Assembly (NCBI RefSeq): GCF_030852425.1
Contig: NZ_NSDM01000011.1
Span: forward strand, 124,001-188,000
Direction: 5' to 3'
Length of the DNA: 64,000 nt
Source of the DNA: Saccharothrix longispora
GTDB taxonomy: Bacteria; Actinomycetota; Actinomycetes; Mycobacteriales; Pseudonocardiaceae
Shown here: positions 55,031 to 64,000 of the stretch, in pieces
How the letters are laid out: each line of letters starts with the position of its first letter
Position numbering within the stretch: position 1 is the first letter of the stretch
The notes under the pieces: generated by a model
The model's input: the letters and a program-made list of their open reading frames with translations, nothing else
Databases searched by the model: none
What the model was told of the DNA's origin: nothing
Position numbers and translations under genes: made by a program

Positions 55031-56041
55031 GTGGCGCGCGGCGACTGGCGGCGACTGGACGAGTCCGACGTGCGGGTGCGGCCGGGCAAGGGGACCCGGC
55101 CGCGCAGCAAGCGCCGGCCCGAGCACGCGGACGCGGTGCCCGCCATGGTCGTCGGCGTGGACCGCGGGCGGTGGACGTGCGCCGTGGAGGGCGACCCGTC
55201 CCGGCTGGTCACCGCGATGCGGGCCCGGGAGCTGGGTCGCACGCCGGTCGTCGTGGGCGACCGGATCGGGCTGGTCGGCGACACGTCCGGGCAGCCCGAC
55301 ACGCTCGCCCGGATCGTGCGCGTGGAGGAGCGCCGGAGCGTGCTGCGGCGCACCGCCGACGACACCGACCCGTTCGAGCGGGTCGTCGTCGCCAACGCCG
55401 AGCAGCTGGTGATCGTGTCCGCGCTGGCCGACCCGCAGCCGAGGCGCGGGTTCATCGACCGCTGCCTGGTCGCCGCCTACGCGGGCGGGCTGGAACCGCT
55501 GCTGTGCCTGACGAAGTCCGACCTGGCCTCCCCCGACGAGCTGGTGGCCGCGTACGCCGAGCTGGACCTGCCGGTGGTCGTGACGCGGTCCGACGAGGAC
55601 CCGGCGGAGCTGCGCGAACGCCTCGTGCACCGGCTGTCCGCGTTGATCGGGCACTCGGGGGTGGGCAAGTCGACGCTGGTCAACAGGCTGGTGCCGGACG
55701 CGAACCGCGCTGTGGGCGTGGTCAGCGGGGTCGGCAAGGGCAGGCACACGTCCACCCAGGCCGTGGCGCTGGCGCTGCCCGAGGGCGGGTGGGCCGTGGA
55801 CACGCCGGGCATCCGCTCGTTCGGGCTCGCGCACATCACGCCGAACGACATCGTGGGCGCGTTCCCGGACATGGCGGCGATGGCCGAGGAGTGCCCGTCC
55901 GGCTGCGGCCACCAGGGCCTGCCCGAGGACCCCGACTGCATGCTCGACGAGCTGGTCGAGACCGGTGAGGCCTCCCCCGGCCGCCTGGCCTCCCTGCGCC
56001 GCCTCCTGTCCTCCCGCGGCAAGTTCGACGAATACGACTGA
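55031..56041 (+). CDS. rsgA: ribosome small-subunit GTPase RsgA
   Basis: A 336-residue circularly permuted GTPase that helps 30S maturation. The order of motifs is G4 (LCLTKSD), G1 (IGHSGVGKSTLVN), G2/G3 (VDTPGIRSFG). The zinc finger is ECPSGCGHQGLPEDPDCML. The N-terminal OB fold is preceded by a basic stretch (RPGKGTRPRSKRRPE). GTG 55031 lies one base after the aroA stop. A large repeat element starts directly after its stop codon. Confidence 0.95.
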   Translation: MARGDWRRLDESDVRVRPGKGTRPRSKRRPEHADAVPAMVVGVDRGRWTCAVEGDPSRLVTAMRARELGRTPVVVGDRIGLVGDTSGQPDTLARIVRVEERRSVLRRTADDTDPFERVVVANAEQLVIVSALADPQPRRGFIDRCLVAAYAGGLEPLLCLTKSDLASPDELVAAYAELDLPVVVTRSDEDPAELRERLVHRLSALIGHSGVGKSTLVNRLVPDANRAVGVVSGVGKGRHTSTQAVALALPEGGWAVDTPGIRSFGLAHITPNDIVGAFPDMAAMAEECPSGCGHQGLPEDPDCMLDELVETGEASPGRLASLRRLLSSRGKFDEYD

Positions 56042-56044
56042 CCC

Positions 56045-56228
56045 GCGAGTCGTAAGTCCAGGCCGCGCGAGTCGTAAGTTCACACCCTCTGAGTCCTACG
56101 TTCGCGCCCTTGCCCAGCTGAGCGTGGACGTAGGACTCGCGCGGCGTGAACTTACGACTCGCCCGGCCTGGGCTTACGACTCGCGCGGCCTAGGCTTACG
56201 ACTCGCGCGGCCTGGGCTTACGACTCGC
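56045..56228. repeat. large inverted plus tandem 22-bp-period repeat element
   Basis: Left arm 56045-56086 holds two GCGAGTCGTAAG units 22 bp apart. The right arm 56143-56184 is its reverse complement at 39 of 42 positions. Between them GAGTCCTACGT (56091-56101) and ACGTAGGACTC (56128-56138) form a second inverted pair, each exactly 4 bases inside the outer arms, around a 26-base loop. CTTACGACTCGC then continues in 22-bp steps at 56151, 56173, 56195 and 56217. The element fills most of the 290-bp gap between rsgA and the VOC gene. Confidence 0.9.
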
Positions 56229-56331
56229 GGGTGGTGGGTGCGGGGGTCCGAATGGTGGTGTCACTGGATCGGGTGGCTGGGTGACCGCTTTCGTGTCGCG
56301 GACGCGGGGTGCGGGAGTACGGTGCGCAGCC

Positions 56332-56700
56332 GTGGCCAAGGTGACCGGTATCGGTGGTGTCTTCCTGCGCGCCCGCAACCCCACGCGCCTGGCCGAGTGG
56401 TACCGCCGGCACCTCGGCGTGCCGATGAGCGACGGCGCGGCCGTCACGTTCCACTGGACCTCGGACGAGACGACGACGTTCGCGCTGTTCGCCCAGGACA
56501 CCGACTACTTCGGCGAACCAGGGCAGCACGCCATGCTCAACCTGCGCGTCGACGACCTGGCCGCCCTGCTCGACCAGCTCCGCGCCTCGGGCGTGGAGGT
56601 GCTGCCGGACGCGGAGGAGTCCGAGTTCGGCCTGTTCGGGTGGTGCGTCGACCCCGAGGGCAACCGGATCGAGCTGTGGCAGCCCGCGCCCGGCATGTGA
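56332..56700 (+). CDS. VOC-family (glyoxalase-like) protein
   Basis: 122 residues with one betaalphabetabetabeta repeat pair. It shows GIGGVFLRARNPTRLAEWYRRHLGVP, a His in AVTFHW, HAMLNLRVDDLAALLDQLRASGVEV and FGWCVDPEGNRIELWQP with the metal Glu. This resembles bleomycin-resistance/glyoxalase-fold proteins. GTG 56332 has a TACGGT box 8 bases ahead. The substrate is unknown. Confidence 0.88.
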   Translation: MAKVTGIGGVFLRARNPTRLAEWYRRHLGVPMSDGAAVTFHWTSDETTTFALFAQDTDYFGEPGQHAMLNLRVDDLAALLDQLRASGVEVLPDAEESEFGLFGWCVDPEGNRIELWQPAPGM

Positions 56701-56706
56701 GCCCGA

Positions 56707-56727
56707 CCGCGCGGGCCGCCCGCGCGG
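56707..56727. terminator. bidirectional terminator hairpin
   Basis: CCGCGCGGG (56707-56715) pairs with 56719-56727 around a 3-base loop, between the converging stops at 56700 and 56729. Confidence 0.65.
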
Positions 56728-56728
56728 G

Positions 56729-57220
56729 CTACATGAGCTCGAGCAGGAACGGGAGCTCCTGCACCGCGTACCAGGCCAGCTCGTGGTCCTCCGCGCCGCC
56801 CAGCGTGAACTCCGCGTCCGGGTCGCCCAAATCGGCCGCGTCGATCACCTCGGCCGCCGCGCGCACGTCGTCCTCCGCCTCCAGCGTGTCCAGGTGGACG
56901 GCGGCGACGAGCTCCAGCGGCACCGGCCCGGACAGCTTCACCACGGAGAAGTCCAGGTCGGGCCGCAGCTTCACGTCCTCGACGTCCACCGACACCACGG
57001 CCCGGCGCGGCACCGCCTTCTCGTCGCCCGCGATCAGCCGCAGCGACGCGCGCGCCGCGTCCAGCATCGCCGAGTACTCCAGCTCCTCGGTGTCACCGGT
57101 CGCGTAAGACTCGCGCAGCGCCGGCGTCAGCGCGAACCCCGTCCCGCCCACGGGCGCGAACTGCCCGTCGTCGACCAGGCCGCGCAGCATCGCGACCGTC
57201 GCCGGGAGGTACACCCTCAT
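56729..57220 (-). CDS. DUF6912 family protein
   Basis: A 163-residue acidic protein beginning MRVYLPATVAMLRGLVDDG and ending HELAWYAVQELPFLLELM. No enzyme motif or membrane segment is seen. The ATG overlaps the WS/DGAT stop by 4 bases, and the pairing appears conserved in actinobacteria (near Rv3231c-Rv3234c by synteny). The role is unknown. Confidence 0.8.
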   Translation of the reverse strand: MRVYLPATVAMLRGLVDDGQFAPVGGTGFALTPALRESYATGDTEELEYSAMLDAARASLRLIAGDEKAVPRRAVVSVDVEDVKLRPDLDFSVVKLSGPVPLELVAAVHLDTLEAEDDVRAAAEVIDAADLGDPDAEFTLGGAEDHELAWYAVQELPFLLELM

Positions 57221-58593
57221 GCGGACACCGTTCCCATCAGCTCCTCCACCGACTCCTCCACCATCGCCGCCAGCACGTCCACATCGGACATCGCGTCGCG
57301 GTCGGCGTTCAAGCCGAAGTAGACCCCGCCGTCGTACGAGGTCACCCCGATGGACAGCGCCTGGTTCTTCGCCAGCGGCACCACCGGGAACATCTCGATC
57401 ATCCTCGCCCCCGCCGCGTACAGCGGCACCTGGGGGCCGGGCACGTTCGTCACCACCACGTTGAACAGCCGCCGGGAGAACGACGACGCGGCCCGCGCGC
57501 CCAGGGCGTGCAGCGTCGGCGGCGCGAACCCGGAGAACCGCACCAGCGTCTGCGCCGCCACCGACTGGCCCGACTCCTGGTGCGCCCGCATCGCGTGCGA
57601 CACGTGGTGCAGCCGCACCACCGGGTTCGGCTCCCCCACCGGCAGGTCCACGAAGTACGCGGCGACCCGCGCCTCGTCGTCGCGCACCGACATCGGGGCC
57701 ATCGCCCGCATCGTCGTGCCCGCCGTGACGACCTCGCCGCGCGACAGCAGCCAGTTCCGCAGCGCCCCCGACAGCACGGCCAGCACGCCGTCGTTCACGG
57801 TGCCGCCGTGCACCCGCCGGATCGCCCGGAACTCGTCCAGCCGCGTCCGCGCCACCGCGAACCGCCGCTGCGGCGAGATGCGCACGTTCAGCGGGCTGCC
57901 GGGCGCGGGGGTCGCGGCCGTGCGCGCCGCCGAGACGAGCCCGCCGAACAGCCCGGCCACCTTGCGCACCGTCGCCACCGTGTCCACCGCCGCCGACCGG
58001 GCGTTCTCCACCACCTCGCCGGGCCGCTGCACGGCCTCGGCCACCGCGTCGGCCACCAGCTGGAGCCCGCTGGGCGCCGGGGACGGCATCCACAGCGACT
58101 CGACGGGTGCGCGCGGCGTGCCGCTCACGTCCAGGATCACCTGGCCGATCTCGGGCGCGCCCAGGCCGTCGACCATCGCCTGGTGGGTCTTCGTGACCAC
58201 CGCCGTGCGGTTCCGGGCCAGGCCCTCCACCAGGTAGATCTCCCACAGCGGGCGGGTCTGGTCCAGCGGGCGGGACATCAACCGGGCCACCAGCTCGTGC
58301 AGTTGCTGGTCGCTGCCCGGCTTCGGCAGCGCGGAGCGGCGCACGTGGTAGGTGACGTCGAAGTCCGGGTCGTCGACCCACACGGGCCGGGCCAGCCTGC
58401 CCGGCACGTGCACGACCTTCTGCCGGTAGCGGGGCACCAGCGACAGGCGCTGCTCGATCAGCTCCACCAGGCGGTCGTAGTCGAACCCCGTGCGCGGCCG
58501 GCGGAACACCGCCACCCCGCCGACGTGCATCGGCGTCGTGGCGTCCTCCAGGTACAGGAACGAGGCGTCCAGCGCGGACAGGCGGTCGGGCAT
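57217..58593 (-). CDS. wax ester synthase/diacylglycerol acyltransferase family protein
   Basis: 458 residues. The N terminus MPDRLSALDASFLYLEDATTPMHVGG and the C-terminal NVVVTNVPGPQVPLYAAGARM are WS/DGAT hallmarks. The active-site motif, usually HHxxxDG, reads HQAMVDG (H137, Q138, D142, G143), so one of the paired His residues is Gln. The enzyme would make triacylglycerol or wax ester for storage, if active. It heads an operon with the DUF6912 gene. Confidence 0.92.
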   Translation of the reverse strand: MPDRLSALDASFLYLEDATTPMHVGGVAVFRRPRTGFDYDRLVELIEQRLSLVPRYRQKVVHVPGRLARPVWVDDPDFDVTYHVRRSALPKPGSDQQLHELVARLMSRPLDQTRPLWEIYLVEGLARNRTAVVTKTHQAMVDGLGAPEIGQVILDVSGTPRAPVESLWMPSPAPSGLQLVADAVAEAVQRPGEVVENARSAAVDTVATVRKVAGLFGGLVSAARTAATPAPGSPLNVRISPQRRFAVARTRLDEFRAIRRVHGGTVNDGVLAVLSGALRNWLLSRGEVVTAGTTMRAMAPMSVRDDEARVAAYFVDLPVGEPNPVVRLHHVSHAMRAHQESGQSVAAQTLVRFSGFAPPTLHALGARAASSFSRRLFNVVVTNVPGPQVPLYAAGARMIEMFPVVPLAKNQALSIGVTSYDGGVYFGLNADRDAMSDVDVLAAMVEESVEELMGTVSA

Positions 58594-58620
58594 GCCGCCC
58601 AGGCTAGCCGCTGAGCGGGG

Positions 58621-59292
58621 TCAGTCGCTCCAGTCGGCGCAGTCGGCCACCAGCCGGCGCACGGCGTCGACCTCGGCCTCGTCGCGCTGGTGGCGGGCCA
58701 GCCTGATCGCGGCGGCGGTCGGCATGGCCCGGCGGACGCCGGCGTCCGCACCCGACAGGAACCCGCGGAGGAACCGGGCGCGGGCCAGCCGCTTGAGGGG
58801 CCGCAGGGGCGCCACCGCGATCGCCAGCCAACTCATCGCCACGTCCACCCGCCGGTCGCCGCACGCCGCGCTCGCCCAGTCGACCACCACCGCGCCCTCC
58901 GGGCCCAGCACCACGTTCCCGGGGTGCAGGTCGAGGTGCACCAGGCCGCCGCCGCGCCCGCCGCCGAGGAAGCCGGGCGGCGGCACGTCGTCCAGCCTGC
59001 GGTGCAGTTCGGCCAGCTCACGGCCCAACGCGCCCGCCCGCCACGGCCTCGCGTCCAGCTCCTGCGACATGCGGGGGCCCGGCACGTACTCCATGACCAG
59101 GTCGGTCTCCGACACGTCCGCCACCCGGGGCACCGGTACGCCGCGCCCACGCAGGTAGCGCATCAGCTCGGCCTCGGGTTCGGGGTCGCGCCCCGCGCGG
59201 TCCCGCTTGACCAGCAGGCCGTCGGGACGCAGGTAGACGTCCGCCTCCCGGCCGGAGGCCAGCAGACGGTGCGCCTCGCTGCGCGTTGCCAT
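58621..59292 (-). CDS. phosphotransferase (RIO/APH-like kinase fold)
   Basis: A 223-residue small kinase-like protein. Nucleotide loop residues ASGREADVYLRPDGLLVKRD contain the ATP Lys. VSETDLVMEYVPGP forms the hinge. The catalytic loop is LVHLDLHPGNVVLG and the metal Asp is in AVVVDWASA. The size and order resemble RIO/lipopolysaccharide-kinase-like proteins. The ATG at 59292 faces the divergent TrmH gene 63 bases away. The substrate is unknown. Confidence 0.85.
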   Translation of the reverse strand: MATRSEAHRLLASGREADVYLRPDGLLVKRDRAGRDPEPEAELMRYLRGRGVPVPRVADVSETDLVMEYVPGPRMSQELDARPWRAGALGRELAELHRRLDDVPPPGFLGGGRGGGLVHLDLHPGNVVLGPEGAVVVDWASAACGDRRVDVAMSWLAIAVAPLRPLKRLARARFLRGFLSGADAGVRRAMPTAAAIRLARHQRDEAEVDAVRRLVADCADWSD

Positions 59293-59355
59293 GTGACGAT
59301 CATCATGATTGACAGCGGAGATACAAGCCCCAAACGGGTGTTGGACACTTACCGC

Positions 59356-60099
59356 GTGGATGTCTCCCCCAAGGACAAGTTCGTCACCGTGTACGGCCGC
59401 AAGCCCGTGCTGGAGGCGCTGGACGACCCGTCGCTGGACGTGGACAAGGTCGTGCTCGCCGACACCGCGCGCGGTCAGGCCGCCCGCGAGGTCCTCGACG
59501 CCGCCGCCCGGCGGGGCGTGCCGGTGCAGCGCGCGACGGCCCAGCGGGTCAAGGTGCTCGCCGGCAACGGCAAGCAGGACCAGGGCGTGCTGGCGGACGT
59601 CGTGGCGCCCCGCATGCGGACCCTGGAGGTCGGCCTGCGGTCCGAGCCGCGCACCGTGCTCGTCCTGGACGGCATCACGACGCCCGCGAACGTGGGCATG
59701 ATCCTGCGCACCGCGACCGCCGCCGGGATCGAGGGCATCGTCGTGCCGCGCCGGGGCGTGGCCTCCCTGGACCCGCTCGTGGTGAAGGCGTCGGCGGGCG
59801 TGGCGTTCCGGGCGCCGATCCTGAAGTGCGCGACGGCCGCCGAGGCGGTGGCCGCGCTGCGCGGCCTGGACTACCCGGTGTTCGCGCTGGACGCGTCCGC
59901 CCGCGCGTCGGTGTTCACCGCCGACCTGCCGGCGCGGGCGGCGTTCGTGCTGGGCAGCGAGACCGCGGGGATCTCGGACGACGTGCGGCCGCACGTGACC
60001 GGGTGGCTGTCCATCCCGATGTCGGCGGGCGTCGAGTCGCTGAACGTGGCCGGCGCGGCGGCCGTGCTGTGCTTCGAGGTGGCCCGCCGGCGCGCCTAG
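59356..60099 (+). CDS. TrmH/SpoU-family RNA 2'-O-methyltransferase
   Basis: 247 residues. The N-terminal substrate-binding domain is MDVSPKDKFVTVYGRKPVLEAL. The SPOUT trefoil-knot motifs follow: motif 1 NVGMILRTATAAGIEGIVV, motif 2 FVLGSETAGIS and motif 3 IPMSAGVESLNVAGAAAV. It methylates a ribose in rRNA or tRNA; the target is not evident. GTG 59356 is chosen to keep the conserved N-terminal domain. Confidence 0.93.
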   Translation: MDVSPKDKFVTVYGRKPVLEALDDPSLDVDKVVLADTARGQAAREVLDAAARRGVPVQRATAQRVKVLAGNGKQDQGVLADVVAPRMRTLEVGLRSEPRTVLVLDGITTPANVGMILRTATAAGIEGIVVPRRGVASLDPLVVKASAGVAFRAPILKCATAAEAVAALRGLDYPVFALDASARASVFTADLPARAAFVLGSETAGISDDVRPHVTGWLSIPMSAGVESLNVAGAAAVLCFEVARRRA

Positions 60100-60118
60100 G
60101 TCGCGTGCCCGGCGCGCC

Positions 60119-60523
60119 TCACGTCCCGAGGAGGACCTCGATCTCCTCGGTGGTGGCGCGGACCGAGTGGTGGTGCACCCCGACCATGCCCGCCGCCGCC
60201 GCGCCGCGGACGTTCACCGCGAGGTCGTCCACGAACACGCAGTCGGCGGGGTCGAGGCCGAGCCGGTCGGCGGTGAGCAGGTAGATCCGCCGATCGGGCT
60301 TCGCCATGCCCACCTCGCCCGAGGTGACGACGACGTCGAACAGCGGCGCCCACGCGCGGGGCGGGGCCCACAGCCCGTCGGCGTTCGACAGCACGGCGGT
60401 CCGCACCCCCGATCCCCGGACCCGCCGCACCACCCCGACCAGCGGCGGCTCGTCGGCCCCGTGGTCGTCCCCGTAGTCGGTCAGCACCCCGCCAAAGTCG
60501 AGCACCAGTCCCCGCACAGCCAC
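60119..60523 (-). CDS. HAD-family hydrolase
   Basis: A 134-residue short HAD-IA-like phosphatase with little cap domain. Motif 1 is LVLDFGGVLTDYGDD, motif 2 VLSNADG, motif 3 GMAKPDRRIYLLTADRLGL and motif 4 CVFVDDLAVNVRGAAAAG. GTG 60523 lies only 8 bases from the divergent GTG at 60532, so at least one of the two is probably leaderless or starts further in. The substrate is unknown. Confidence 0.88.
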   Translation of the reverse strand: MAVRGLVLDFGGVLTDYGDDHGADEPPLVGVVRRVRGSGVRTAVLSNADGLWAPPRAWAPLFDVVVTSGEVGMAKPDRRIYLLTADRLGLDPADCVFVDDLAVNVRGAAAAGMVGVHHHSVRATTEEIEVLLGT

Positions 60524-60531
60524 TCCTTCGG

Positions 60532-60909
60532 GTGATCCGGGTACGAAAACCGCGTTGTCCCCCTCGGTTCAGCATGCCACCCCGCCTCCGCGCCCTGCCC
60601 CGCTCACCGCAGCCCGGCACGCCGGGTCCGCTCGACGCCCGCCGCTTCCTCGTCCCGCTGGTGGAAGCCCTCTCGGGGCGCAGGTCGCCGCAGCAGCTGA
60701 CCTCCCTCTTCCCGACCCGGGCGCTCGAGGAGCTGCCCACGACCCCCACCACGACCCGCCTGGGGCGGTACCGGCTGTGCCACGTCGAGCCGGGGAAGGC
60801 CGAGCTGGCGGGGACCCTGCACACGCCGACCAGGACGCGGGCCTTCGCGGCGCGGGTCGAGCACTCGGGCACCCGCTGGCGGTGCACCGAGTTCCACCTG
60901 CTGCCGTGA
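60532..60909 (+). CDS. Rv3235-family protein
   Basis: 125 residues with a basic Pro-rich start. The conserved core RRFLVPLVEALSGRRSPQQLTSLF is followed by a C-terminal FAARVEHSGTRWRCTEFHLL strand pair, as in the Rv3235 family encoded just ahead of secA. An ATG at 60574 is an alternative start that would leave 50 bases to the divergent HAD gene. No biochemical role is known. Confidence 0.8.
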   Translation: MIRVRKPRCPPRFSMPPRLRALPRSPQPGTPGPLDARRFLVPLVEALSGRRSPQQLTSLFPTRALEELPTTPTTTRLGRYRLCHVEPGKAELAGTLHTPTRTRAFAARVEHSGTRWRCTEFHLLP

Positions 60910-60948
60910 GCCTCACCCGGCGGGACCGGCCCGTCGGGCGTGCACGCG

Positions 60949-60995
60949 AACGCGGGTGGGGTGGGCCGGGGTTCCCGGTCCACCCCACCCGCGTT
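60949..60995. terminator. bidirectional terminator hairpin
   Basis: A perfect 16-bp stem (60949-60964 with 60980-60995) has a loop containing a further CCGGG/CCCGG pairing. It lies between the Rv3235-like stop and the converging secA stop. Confidence 0.9.
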
Positions 60996-61020
60996 CCACG
61001 AGGTCGCGCGGTGCGCCGGG

Positions 61021-63900
<2,880 letters not shown>

Positions 63901-64000
63901 CCGGGTCGACCTCATTACCTCATCGCGACGCGCCCGGGGGACGGGCGCCTTCCTCGGCCTCGTCACGGCCATGACGAGGCTTCACCACCCGCCATCGTAG

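Noticed and set aside
56045-56228. CRISPR array
   Set aside because: The repeats are only 12 bp with 10-bp similar spacers and inverted copies. There is no leader and no cas gene.

Overview
The window is very GC-rich with strong third-position G/C bias, many GTG starts and 4-base ATGA/GTGA gene overlaps. It reads as chromosomal DNA of a filamentous actinobacterium. The content (XRE/DUF397 pair, WhiB1, SigR/RsrA, PdtaS, nickel superoxide dismutase, fused 2-oxoglutarate decarboxylase Kgd, WS/DGAT, HNH/DUF222 remnant) fits Pseudonocardiales, perhaps near Saccharothrix, Actinosynnema or Lentzea. The genus is inference. No rRNA, tRNA, CRISPR array or insertion sequence was seen.

Layout. 0-7.5 kb: two small proteins, an ABC-2 exporter pair, a fused heterodimer-type ABC exporter, and an ArsR/SRPBCC pair with a readable promoter and two operators. 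7.8-14 kb: kgd, DUF6104, a broken DUF3800-like gene, and a TetR regulator divergent from a DUF308 membrane protein with palindromes between them. 14-17.5 kb: aldo/keto reductase and a membrane protein/kinase/regulator operon. 17.6-28.6 kb: a broken HNH gene, then the histidine-utilisation operon hutH-hutU-M20 hydrolase-hutF-hutI on the minus strand. An XRE/DUF397 pair sits between hutF and hutI, and a HutR-like operator precedes hutH. Next come an ECF sigma gene with a broken partner gene and an IclR regulator, the likely HutR. 28.7-32.1 kb: osmoprotectant ABC transporter. 32.2-40.4 kb: a BpsA-like aminopropyltransferase, a membrane/helical/YbaB trio, a multi-PAS GGDEF-EAL protein and malic enzyme. 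40.6-46.9 kb: deoxysugar epimerase, the divergent Ni-SOD/maturation-protease pair, phosphatase, acetyltransferase, MarR with its operator, methyltransferase, and secreted trypsin-like protease.

47-64 kb is a conserved actinobacterial core. It holds diacylglycerol kinase, whiB1, pdtaS, a biotinyl carrier, bL37, rsrA-sigR, ybaK, an SRAP protein, aroA, rsgA, a WS/DGAT operon, TrmH, an Rv3235-like protein and secA. From memory the order parallels M. tuberculosis Rv3217c-Rv3240c.

Most notable: the regulator pair inside the hut operon, followed by a hutI that lacks the conserved beta-8 aspartate; an M20 hydrolase where HutG is expected; a probable CTG start for pdtaS; a SigR-type promoter placed to make a longer SigR'; a large 22-bp-period inverted/tandem repeat element at 56.0-56.2 kb; a BpsA-like enzyme with an extra C-terminal region; and many -10 boxes placed for leaderless transcripts.
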